Below, in pieces: positions 50,901-59,790 of a DNA stretch of 64,000 bases (position 1 is its first letter; each line of letters begins with the position of its first letter). The DNA lies in contig NC_051120.1 in assembly GCF_014839805.1 (NCBI RefSeq), positions 3,658,001-3,722,000 on the forward strand, given 5' to 3'. This DNA comes from Manduca sexta. Taxonomy: Eukaryota > Arthropoda > Insecta > Lepidoptera > Sphingidae. A program made the position numbers and the translations under genes. Under the pieces are notes generated by a model. It was not told the DNA's origin and searched no databases. It saw only the letters and a list, made by a program, of their open reading frames with translations.

Positions 50901-51087
50901 CGGGTCGGCCTCGCGCCTCGGGCGCCGCACACTGCCTTGTTTATGTGAAACGTCGCCAACTACGTGTTTTCGACTGGATTACGCCGATGCGAAACGTAAA
51001 CAAACGGGGATTCGCGGTTTTGAGTGTCGGTGTCTGTACCTGGGGCAGAAACCCTAGCAGGGCGACGAGCACCGCGGGGGCGCGCAT
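20831..51087 (-). CDS. Dl: Delta, DSL-family Notch ligand (complete, 730 residues)
   Basis: Seven exons on the minus strand join in phase: 51087-51040, 43149-42850, 32238-32178, 27350-27093, 22708-22648, 22490-21120 and 20924-20831. Order: signal peptide (1 to about 20), MNNL domain (to about 116), a GTFSLIVEAWHD linker (117-137), DSL domain with six Cys at 178, 187, 191, 203, 211 and 220 and the CAPHYYGSGC...FGHYTC core, nine EGF repeats (about 225-553), a membrane span (about 589-612), then a basic stop-transfer and a 118-residue tail. The tail has HVIRNTWGK, matching the insect Delta NTWDK region, and ends ATQV, a class I PDZ ligand. Nine EGFs and no extra Cys-rich region exclude Serrate/Jagged. 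Delta on one cell binds Notch on its neighbour and triggers its cleavage. ATG 51087 is the first in-frame start after a TGA at 51150-51148. Confidence 0.96.
21120..22490 (-). CDS. Dl: Delta exon 6 (EGF 1-9, membrane span, most of the tail)
   Basis: 1371 nt with acceptor cttgtattgcag|T and donor AATAG|gtcagt. It completes EGF1 and holds EGF2-9, the span AWIVALCVSVPLMAGVAALA, and cytoplasmic sequence to SADSAYCPN. It is very GC-rich, so long open frames appear on both strands and in other frames; these are shadows. Confidence 0.96.
22648..22708 (-). CDS. Dl: Delta exon 5 (EGF repeat 1, first part)
   Basis: A 61-nt exon with acceptor tttttgttgcag|CG and donor TGCAT|gtgagt. It encodes RCLPGCDAEHGHCLKPDEC. 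Confidence 0.94.
22709..27092 (-). other. Delta intron 4 (4.4 kb)
   Basis: CpG-rich between 22.8 and 25.1 kb, then AT-rich. It contains one CGTGGGAA (24457-24464), a TGTGGGAA (25819-25826) and a TTCTCACG (25470-25477), all CSL-type sites. No second gene was seen. Confidence 0.5.
24457..24464 (+). promoter_or_regulatory. CSL/Su(H) consensus site CGTGGGAA
   Basis: Exact high-affinity motif in Delta intron 4, followed by CCGC so that it shares CGTGGGAACCGC with the site at 28809. Confidence 0.35.
27093..27350 (-). CDS. Dl: Delta exon 4 (DSL domain)
   Basis: The acceptor is catatttcag|AT and the donor is AAAC|gtaagc. It encodes TLIARMTKQSIADVGGPW and the whole six-Cys DSL domain ending TGDYCSK. 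Confidence 0.96.
27635..27642 (+). promoter_or_regulatory. CSL/Su(H) consensus site CGTGGGAA
   Basis: Exact motif in Delta intron 3, about 0.3 kb from the DSL exon. Confidence 0.3.
28809..28816 (+). promoter_or_regulatory. CSL/Su(H) consensus site CGTGGGAA
   Basis: Exact motif in Delta intron 3 within the extended CGTGGGAACCGC. Confidence 0.35.
32178..32238 (-). CDS. Dl: Delta exon 3 (MNNL-DSL linker)
   Basis: A 61-nt exon with acceptor tcgtgttccag|GGC and donor GACG|gtgagt. It encodes GTFSLIVEAWHDTNETSRSD. Without it the frame between exons 2 and 4 would hit a stop, so its presence is required. Confidence 0.93.
32345..32520 (-). repeat. Possible retroelement 3' tail
   Basis: The start gaaagaaagaaaatacgtttatt and the A-rich run to the end look like a reverse-oriented retroelement tail common in insect introns. 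Borders and family are uncertain. Confidence 0.3.
34295..34302 (-). promoter_or_regulatory. CSL/Su(H) consensus site CGTGGGAA
   Basis: Read on the minus strand as CGTGGGAACCGG, in Delta intron 2. A CAGCTG E-box lies about 30 bp away (34265-34270). Confidence 0.35.
34836..34843 (+). promoter_or_regulatory. CSL/Su(H) consensus site CGTGGGAA
   Basis: Exact motif in Delta intron 2, 0.5 kb from the site at 34295. Confidence 0.3.
42850..43149 (-). CDS. Dl: Delta exon 2 (MNNL / Notch-ligand N-terminal domain)
   Basis: The acceptor is ttctcttccag|GTG and the donor is TGGCCG|gtaagc; exactly 100 codons. It starts VLTSGSFELRIKSF, has the CRTKFRVCLKIYQ core, and ends NPIVFPFDFTWP, all typical of insect Delta. 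Confidence 0.95.
44622..44629 (-). promoter_or_regulatory. CSL/Su(H) consensus site CGTGGGAA
   Basis: Exact motif on the minus strand, in Delta intron 1. Confidence 0.3.
50873..50880 (+). promoter_or_regulatory. CSL/Su(H) consensus site CGTGGGAA near the Delta promoter
   Basis: Exact motif in the CpG-rich start of Delta intron 1, about 0.2 kb from the start codon, a plausible promoter-proximal Notch response site. Confidence 0.4.
51040..51087 (-). CDS. Dl: Delta exon 1 (start codon and signal peptide)
   Basis: Encodes MRAPAVLVALLGFLPQ, a hydrophobic signal core, with donor CCCCAG|gtacag. It joins in phase 0 to VLTSGSFEL of the next exon. Confidence 0.85.
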
Positions 51088-52479
51088 GCTGGCGCGTCCG
51101 GGCTGCCGGCGCCGGGGCACACGCGTCGGCTCTAGGCCCGACGGTCGTCAGCACTCGGCGAAGAAAGATCCGCAGTAATCCATCACTCGCACAAATGCAC
51201 TGAGCGTTTCACTGCAAGTCACACAGCACAAGATATCGAGATGTCACTGGTCGCTCATCGGCTGCGGCGAACCGGTCGCGGGATCGTGCACTACGTTCGA
51301 AACGCGCGCGTCGCGTGTGGCGGCGTACGGCCGTAATAACGTGTGTTCGCGGCGGCGCGTGACGACAGACTGAAGGCGGGCGACGGCCGCGGTGCGGGCA
51401 GCGCGCACCTGGCGCCGGGCGCGGCGGGCGCCGAGAGATGGCGCTGCGCGGCGCATCTGCCCGTCCGCGCCCCGCCCCGCAGCCGCCGCACGCCCGCCCG
51501 TCGCCGGCCGCGCCAGCCGCGTCAGCCAAGCAGAAAATACACGGAAAACAGCCGTGTTCTGTGCGCGAACACGTGCCCATGTGTAAAAACTTCGAAGAAG
51601 AACACACTTCTCTACAGTTTCATTGTAACAATGTCGACGCATTTCTGTGCAATACTCCAACGAAAAAATATTCTATTTTTAAACTATGGTCGTCTTAAAA
51701 GTTCATTGATAATGTCTTCTTGTCCCATTTAAACTGTTTGTTTATAATTATTACTTTGTAAAGAGCACGCGCGTAACACTCAAGTAATGCTGTTTTTATA
51801 CGAAGGAAATTGTACCTAATGATAGTTCACCTTAAGTATAATAAATCCATAGAGCATAATAAACCCTGTAATTTCCAAACCACCGTTCATTCACAGTGGC
51901 GGATTTCCCTCAATCTCAGCCGCTACGATATTTCAATAGACGCAAACTATCGCCGCGGGGTTACAATAAATAAACATAAATTAATTCGCTAATACAATAA
52001 TTTGGCATTAAGGAAACAGGATGCGCTAATCTACAGGGAGTGCGTTGCGTGCTGCACACTGTGTTACGTATGCAAATTTTTGTAAATCTTCACAATTATT
52101 GTATTGGCAGCTGCCGGCCTACCGATAACCGATGTGATAAATATATTCATGAAAATAACAGGTACGCAGCAGGGATACGAAACGGGGCTCATATTTAAAA
52201 GAATTTAAACGACACAACATAAAAGGCTGTCATTGAGAGTAAATGTTGAGCGATTTTTAACAAGAACATAAATTATTTTTTTATGAAGCTGGTTTTGAAA
52301 ATTAAATATAAGACTGTATTTGGAATAATTACTTTGAATAGTTTTAACTTCAACAAATTATAAAAAACTAAAAGATTATTTTATTCATCGATATTTTAAT
52401 CTACTCTTTATAATCGGCATATTATTCGTCTATTAGTTTATGTAAGTTAATAATAATACATTCTACGTACATAATATTA

Positions 52480-52620
52480 TGTAAGCTCACGCAACCATCT
52501 CTAAATGGGTAGGCAAAGATACAACTGAAGTTACAGCCCACAGACATTATTTCCGCCCCTTGATGTGATAAGGGACAAGGCTATTGCCATATACAGCATA
52601 AAATAGATCTAAGTCAACTT
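52480..52620 (+). repeat. Dispersed lepidopteran-type repeat fragment
   Basis: The order cgcaaccatctctaaatgggtaggcaaag, then ttccgccccttgatgtgataaggg, then gctattgccatat matches a very common moth/butterfly repeat as I remember it. The family name is not certain. Confidence 0.5.
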
Positions 52621-53263
52621 ACTTTCATATTTTTTTATTACCCATTTTTATATAATTTCAACCAGTAATCATTTATTTTTCACATAGTTACATAAAAATA
52701 ATTACTCAAATGCATCCCTGCAATGGTTTGATTAACAAAGTGGCTCAAAGGAACGATTACCACTTTATAATGTACATTCGTATCAATTTTATAAACCCTT
52801 TACACCTCGGGCAATATAACTTAAGGAAGGTAGCTAAATATTTTTTATGTAATTAATATGATAAATACTTTTTTTATGTGGAAATGGAAGTAACGACTTA
52901 CTTCCTTACGCCTTCTATAAAAAAATATTTATACAAATTCGAAAATCAAAAAGTATTGTAAAGTTTGTTTTTTCATGTATTCCTTTTTTAAATATGTTTT
53001 TTTGTATGTAGTTTTAAGCATAAGTATAAAGTCGTAGTTCTTTACTTTCGAAATGACAGTGGTGATGGCCCAAGGCGGTAAGCAGCCTCAACGGGCAGAT
53101 GGGCGAACGCCAAAGGCACTAACCAGATGACTTAAGTTATGTAATCATGCTTGAAAAATATTAGCACTAAAATAACTTAATAGCTTTGGAGTTTTTGTTT
53201 GATTATGTATATAGTTTTATTTATCATTTAATTAGTATGCGAAGTGGTATTTTATTATGATTT

Positions 53264-53317
53264 GGCTCTTTGGAGTGGAGCAATTTTTGTTTCACGAAAG
53301 ATCTTTCGCAAAGAGCC
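53264..53317. repeat. Hairpin with nested palindrome
   Basis: GGCTCTTTG (53264-53272) pairs with CAAAGAGCC (53309-53317). Inside, CGAAAGATCTTTCG (53295-53308) is a perfect 14-bp palindrome. It could be the end of a small transposon or a structured site. Confidence 0.5.
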
Positions 53318-54431
53318 GGGATTGAAATCTAGTTATAAAAAGAGACACATATAATATATTGATTTGCGTTCAGCCATGATTGTGTTCCATACTTTCAATA
53401 TTAGAATAGACGCCATTGTGCCACTTGCAAAGGTCAACTAGCTTTCCCGCCTGCTCCAATAAACCATTTGAATTAGTTTTCAGGAACTACACTCTTGGGA
53501 AACAGACGCGACGAACTAATTAATGTTATTAGTAGTTAATTTGATAGAACCACGCTATAAACATACTTGTCTGAGGCCAAGTTACAAACTCAGTTATAAT
53601 TGTAAACCCAATGACAGATGGTGACAAAAAAAAATACAAAGATAATTGTTGAGACAATAAAACTATAACACATTGAATATATTAATATAATATACCTAAT
53701 GTGCTAACAATGGGAATACTCATAGAATTTCAGCTAGTTGCGTTTGGTAAGAACTGATATCCGGAAGATAAAAAAATAACCCAAGCTTCTTTGTTTTTTT
53801 TAGTGGGATGGTAAAGGGTTCAAGCCTATACAGCCTAGTCATTAATAAATAGTGTTTTCAATGAAAGTCAGTACGTTAAGGCCTAAGCCAAGTCTTCATA
53901 GCCCCCGCTGTGTATTTTTACAGAAATGTGTGGTTGGTGCCTTGACATTTTTATCGCAGTTACAATTGTGATAGCTGTAAGTCCACTGTTTGTAAGATGA
54001 TTTGAAGTGACAGCTGGTTTCTTGTGATATGCGGAAAATTGAATGACCGCCCTTCCTTCGACCTTATATTGCTTTCCTAAGAGGTTGATAGAGCGTACAT
54101 GTTTTTTAGCCGGTGTTTACTGGTGGTATAACATTAAACATTAGGTGACCCATTTGCCAGTTGAAGTTGCAACTATTTTTCTGGTTTGAATGGAATTAGT
54201 TCATTATTTTGTACTGCCAATTCTTATCCATCGGTAAACTAAGCTGCGTGGAAAAACGAAGAGAAAATAAAATAAAAAAGGTTAAAATGAATGATAAACA
54301 AATTTTCCTCTTCCCTAATTGAAAAATAAAATTCTAAAATTTTGACAATAAATAATAATTCGGTTCATCAATCATAATCAGAAGTTTGTATTCAACCATA
54401 TTAACCAATTCATACCATTTTGACTAAAACA

Positions 54432-54600
54432 AAGTCCACTTCTCTGTCTATATGTATATTATCAATTTTCTCAAAATCTACTGAATGGATTTTCATCAAA
54501 TTTGGTATGGAGATAGTGTAAGACCCCGGGAAGGCTATAGGCTACTTTCTATCCCGGAAAACTCCTTCACGCGGGCGATCAGAGCTAGTATCAATTATAA
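54432..54600 (-). repeat. Dispersed lepidopteran-type repeat, copy 2
   Basis: The reverse complement carries CCCGCGTGAAGGAGTTTTCC, the tcccgggatagaaag block and CTATCTCCATACCAAATTT, the same order as copy 1 at 3921-4115. Confidence 0.65.
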
Positions 54601-56189
54601 AAGATTATACAGTCTCCAAACCACATGTCAATAACATCAAAACAAATGCTTAGGAGAGCAGCCACCGTAAACATACACACCTAACACTCAATTAGACAAT
54701 AGCATTTCGCGTGAGTAACAATACTAGGTGTGTTAACAAAGAGTACACCTACGGCCACGCCTCGGACGAGCACGCTCGGTTTCACTGCCGGCAGGCCCTG
54801 ACATAGAAATCATAAGAGTTACATAAATCTGCTGGAAAATCCAAAATACTTGATATTTTTATAAACAAATAGACTCAAAAGCTTTTTATAATGGTCCAGT
54901 GTTGCGCCGTGCACAGTCAGCGTCAAAAGTAACTGAACAAACTCAAAATTTTAAAATGCTTCTCATTAACTTCATTAGAAATATTTTCGTTTCTGTACAT
55001 GTTCAGCTCAATTGAAACATTTTTTTAAGTATTTTTTTTTTGTGAAGAAAAATATTTTTTTCGCAAAACTCAAAAGTGTTTAGGTAATATGACGTTATGA
55101 AATAGTCCAGCTACTCATCTGGGTGATTGTACATGCTACAAAAACGATTAGTCTTCTTCGTACCCTACATTACGTCAAAGACCGACGAATGGACTAACTA
55201 AAACTATCGTTTATTTGTCAGCCTAACCCTCCCTGGTTATTGGTTATAACTATAAACTATAAAGTTGATTGTAATCGATAACAATGTCGTTGAGTCAGTG
55301 TCAGGTTATGTTATTCAGTAGAGTTTCCACATCAAATACAGCTACATTTAGGTTTTTTATTTATTATACGCATTACATTATAACCTAAAAATATTTGGTA
55401 CATTATCTATACCGGATCGCGTAACCTTGAATATACAATTATGTTGGCTTTTGTGATTTTTAGCATAAAGCATGTAATCAATGCGATTATAAATTATATT
55501 TTTTATTATTTTGGCTGGCTCATAAAAAAAATTTGATAAGCCGAGATTTATCTTATGCATAGAAATCATATCTCCAAACTTATTTCATCTCCAATTAGAG
55601 AATCGAGATCAAAGTGATGTATCGTATAAATATTTATAAAATAAATTTGACTTAATTCATATACGAAAAGATAGATATCAAAACGTCTATTTTTGACTTT
55701 AAAATAATGTTGATTGTCATGATAAAAATATATTATTCTCATGGTTACTTTGTCTATTGAATATTGATATACATTAATACAGAAGATAATATGCAGTTTG
55801 CCATCATACAGATGTTAAATTTATATATTATTGCCGATTTTAAAACTATATACAGCCAATTTGATAAAGATCGACGAATAAATGAGTAGATATTTCGATA
55901 AGTCATAAATCTAATTAGAATTTCATATTTTTAGTGTTCCAATATTATTACTGGCCGAAAGAAATACGATATTTCGTCACTGAAAAATATAATTAAATAT
56001 TTAATATACGGATTATAAATTTTATGCGATACCCATTTAAATATAAAAATGTTTTTTACATACCATAATATTATTCAACTTTATTAATTTTATGTTAGGT
56101 AAAAAAATTAATAAATTTGCCTATATCTAAAATTATAATAGAGTAAAATATAATTTGTGTTACATTGGTGTTAGAGCTCGCATCCGCAC

Positions 56190-56471
56190 GTGAAACTTTT
56201 TTTACATTTTAAATTAATTAATATCATTCTTTATTTTTGTACTATTTTTCGCATCGAATCTTCGCAATCAATTTTTTCTCCGTTTTCAGACAATACTAAG
56301 CAGGGGCCGGATAATATACAGAACCATGAGCTGACCGAGTCTGGTCCATTGGTTGTGATAACACCCGAAGGCCCCCGCTGTGGGTTAAGGCCGATCCACG
56401 TGCCTGATAACAATGTAAATTATTTAGGCATTGTTTTTGCACAAGCCCCTAATCGCTCGCGTGTTGTATGA
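56190..56471 (+). other. Small open frame of unknown status (93 codons)
   Basis: It starts with a hydrophobic, signal-like stretch and continues with LVVITPEGPRCGLRPIHVPD, in a patch more GC-rich than its surroundings. A cgttttcag acceptor-like site lies at 56281-56289, just before the GC-rich part, so that part could be an isolated exon. I recognise no family. It may be a fragment of a mobile element. Confidence 0.2.
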
Positions 56472-56684
56472 CTAATTTCCGATAAACTATTGCGTTTCGG
56501 ATTTCCTGAAACCCGGAAATATTTATGTGGGTTTGGAACACGATTTATTTTCAAATTTTGTAACGATTTTTTTTTTGTTAGAGGCTCCTAAAATATGACT
56601 CGCTGCCAATTGTGAACGCGGCCTTTTTGTGTAGTTTGTTCATAGGTTAACTATAAAGTTGTTTAAAGGCTATACATACTGCTA

Positions 56685-56995
56685 ATCTATCTTTATATAA
56701 AGCTGAAGAGTTTGTTTGTTTTACGCGCTAATCTCATGAACTACTGGTTCGAATTGCAAAAGTGTTTTAGTGTTGGATAGCCCATTTATCGGCTTGGCTT
56801 TGACCTGTAGGAGACGGAGCATCAATGAAAAATGTTGCAGAAACGGGGATAATTGATTCTTTATGAGAAATTCCATTACGTGCGCTGCGAAGGACATAGC
56901 CTACTTTCTATCCCAGAAAAAAAATATAGAGGGCCTTTAACCAGGAATACTGTTAAATGCGATCGAAGGCGCGAGCAAAAGCTAGTACGCTATAA
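56685..56995 (-). repeat. Dispersed lepidopteran-type repeat, internal-type copy
   Basis: The blocks gagtttgtttgttttacgcgctaatctc, agtgttggatagcccatttatcg, then ggagcatcaatgaaaaatgttgc and gcgagcaaaagctagta match a common lepidopteran repeat. It shares the tatcccagaaa block with copies 2 and 3 but has a different proximal half. Confidence 0.6.
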
Positions 56996-57479
56996 ATACT
57001 GTTTAAAGTTGTTTCTAAGCATTACCACTATATAATACCGCTTCGTATTTATTCAAAGGATTTCAGTTCTCGAGCAGCATGTTACTATTTTGGTTAAATA
57101 CATGTAGAATATGGGTGAATAGTGAATCGAAGTGAATGGTATACAGATATTACACAGGTAGATTTTGACATCATCATTATCATAGGTCAATGGCTAAATA
57201 CTGATTTCTTCCAAACATTCCCGACTTGTTAAAAGCAGTCCACGTCCACCGTCACCAGGTAACCTACTTACGCGTCCGTAGACCTTACCAACGCCCTGAT
57301 GTCGGAACTAGCAATATAACATTACGTTTGGATTCTTGATGTCTCTCGGTCGCCAGAACACGTTTTGGTACTTCCGAACGCCGCCGGCATGGCTGCGACG
57401 ACCGCGATGTTTTTAACTGTTAGTGAAAACTATAAATACATTGGAATTAACATTTTTGAATGCTGCCTTTTATTTATCT

Positions 57480-57695
57480 ACATATTATAAAACAAAGTCG
57501 CTTTTTCTCTGTCTGTATGTTATCGAATTTCTCAAAGTCTACTGAACGGATTTTTATGAATTTTGGTTTGGAGATAGTTTAAAACCCTGGGAAGATTATA
57601 TGTTACTTTCTATCCCGGAACAATACATAGTGGGACTTTTTTTTATCCCTGAAAACTCCTTCACGCGGAAAGTCGCCAGCAAGAGCAAGTAAAAA
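57480..57695 (-). repeat. Dispersed lepidopteran-type repeat, copy 3
   Basis: The reverse complement again runs from a CGCGTGAAGGAGTTTTC-type start through tcccggg/atagaaag to CTATCTCCAAACCAAAATT and a gacagagaaa end. A short insertion (ccactatgtattgt region) lies in the middle. Confidence 0.6.
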
Positions 57696-57924
57696 TATAT
57701 TTCCGATTCCTTATTCTATTTGAATCATTTCGTTATAGATAATAGATTAATTAGTGTTCTCTGAGACTTGCCGCTCGGTGTCATAATGCGTGCTACTGCT
57801 GATCCTGGCTTACAGGACTTGTAGAGGTGGTTGTAAGGGCGGGATAGTCTTGCAAATGTTACCTTTTACAATTGTATATGCCCGGCCTGATTTAGTTAAG
57901 TATTCAGGCGCCAACAACCTATGT

Positions 57925-58190
57925 TTTTTTTTATAAGTGCGCGGCAAAACGACCCCATCGCACCTGACTGACGATGATTACCCCTCGACAGTCGAGACAA
58001 TTATGCCGGCCTGTTGGCACCGGATATACACAAGCTGATCCCGGAATGCGACACACTTACGTGGGCCACTATGGCGGATTTTTACACCTTGTGTACCGTG
58101 ATCGCTATTCGGGCGGATATAAAATATATCCTACCACCAGCGGCATTATGCTAACAAGTGTTAATGTATATCCATAATGAATATATCCTA
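57925..58190 (+). repeat. SINE-like repeat pair, copy A
   Basis: It shares long blocks with copy B at 59020-59235: ACAATTATGCCGGCCTGTTG, gtgggccactatggcggg/at, caccttgtgtac, and cgggcggatata. It contains a segment (acacaagctgatcccgg) that copy B lacks. Confidence 0.7.
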
Positions 58191-59019
58191 CGACATTTTT
58201 GCAAACAAATGTTATTCTATATGCAAAATGAATGATTGACGTTTAAGTCAGAGTAAATACAACTTGAGGCGTCCACTTCTTGCCCGTGGTCTGCCTAGGA
58301 TTTTACGCCTTGTGCCACCGTCTGAACCGATGATCCCCCTACATCACCCCTTTCAAAACCGGCAGATAATATGACGAAACGAAGAAAGGTCAGTTCAAAA
58401 GTTTCACCGTTAATGAACGGTTCAAAAGATGCAGCGTCAAATACTTACTTTGAAAACAGCTATAAACCTATACTAATATATCAATAAAAATGGTGCTACA
58501 GAGATTAATGATTGCACACACATCTGATCATTTTCTAGAGAAATAAACGGCCAGTATGTAAAAAATGTAATGGCCACTAACAATGGCTGATAATGGCGGT
58601 ATCGAGAGGAAATCGTCCGCCGCATAAAATTCCACACGGCGTTTGACATTTTCAATGCGTCAGTTTTACACTTTCACCAATTTATACTTTGCTTTCTTTG
58701 TCACCCTTATTGTTATAGACATAAGGTTGAAATTACCGTACTATGGGTTATGTGTATTGTTTATTGACGTACGAATTGATTCGTTGAAGATGAGCGAAGT
58801 ATGTTATTGTTTTCGACTATAGCAATCATAATAAATAGCTTTGTAACGTAGAATTGTATTGTTTATGCCCATAGTTAGTTTTATTAGCGAAAGTAGGAAG
58901 CATCAGTCGATGAGTTATAAGGTATTTGTTGGATTTGAATCATATTGATATTGAATTTAGTAAAACTTTTCATAAAAAACATAAAAAAATCGAACCCTGA
59001 GGCACCTATTTTTTTTCAT

Positions 59020-59235
59020 ATGCGCACAGCAAAGTGACCCCACAGCACCTGATGGTAAGTGGAGTGGGGTCCAATAGAATGTCGACTGACGAGAGATGAC
59101 TACCCCTTGACAGTCACCACAATTATGCCGGCCTGTTGGAACCGGAACGCAACACACGTGGGCCACTATGGCGGGTTTAAACACCTTGTGTACAGTGGTC
59201 GCTATCCGGGCGGATATAGGTTATATCCACCACCA
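59020..59235 (+). repeat. SINE-like repeat pair, copy B
   Basis: It begins with the widespread gaccccacagcacctgatggtaagtggagtgggg head, then shares ACAATTATGCCGGCCTGTTG, GTGGGCCACTATGGCGGG and gtcgctatccgggcggatat with copy A, in the same orientation about 1.1 kb away. Confidence 0.7.
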
Positions 59236-59624
59236 GCAAAACTTGCACTTCTGCTTACTCTTGTACCTAAGATATGAATTAAAGCATATATTTAAAACTG
59301 GTGACCGTTATATTAATTCAACATTGACCGTAAAATTCCATATTGTTTTAAATTTATTTAAATGTAATATTGTGATATATATTTCAATATCATCGCTATA
59401 CATTTTGAGAACAATCGTGCATGAAATTATACGGGTCCTTCATAATATAATCCTTATTGGACTTTTCAATTATCATATAAGTATATTATAAAACCAATTT
59501 AAAGACTTAAAGGCGAAAAATGACATTGAATGTAAAAAAAATATTAAAAATAGGTACATAATAATAAAACTTTAAAACAAAAAATTAAACCACTAAAATA
59601 AAAAAATAATTTAATATTACACGC

Positions 59625-59790
59625 GAGTTACCAATTTTGGAGTCGGTGCTAATTCAGAAAGTAAGTAGAAATACTTTAAAAAAAAATCCTAATCGGTCAA
59701 TAAACGACGGAGTTGTAAGGTAACTAAAATTTAAAAAATACGCTATGAATTGTAAACCTCCTTTTTGAAGTCGGTTGAAAAGCAGCCGTT
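59625..59790 (+). repeat. Dispersed lepidopteran-type repeat ending CTCCTTTTTGAAGTCGGTT
   Basis: The blocks ccctaatcggtcaataaacgacgg-like (aatcggtcaataaacgacggag), gtaaggtaac and the CCTCCTTTTTGAAGTCGGTT end are familiar from many lepidopteran genomes. Confidence 0.5.

Larger units (their letters stand above)
43150..51039 (-). other. Delta intron 1 (7.9 kb)
   Basis: The part next to the signal-peptide exon (50.4-51.0 kb) is strongly CpG-rich; the rest is mixed. CSL-type sites lie at 44622, 49564, 50267 and 50873, a GCAGCTG at 46735, and a CRE-like TGACGTCA with a small hairpin at 43756-43783. Confidence 0.5.
50480..51540 (-). promoter_or_regulatory. CpG-rich promoter region of Delta
   Basis: A roughly 1-kb GC- and CpG-dense block surrounds the first coding exon and stands out from AT-rich flanks. 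On the minus strand an arthropod initiator-like TCAGT lies at 51203-51199, which would give a 5' UTR of about 114 nt. No TATA box was seen at the expected spacing and the downstream element is imperfect, so the exact start is uncertain. Confidence 0.4.
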
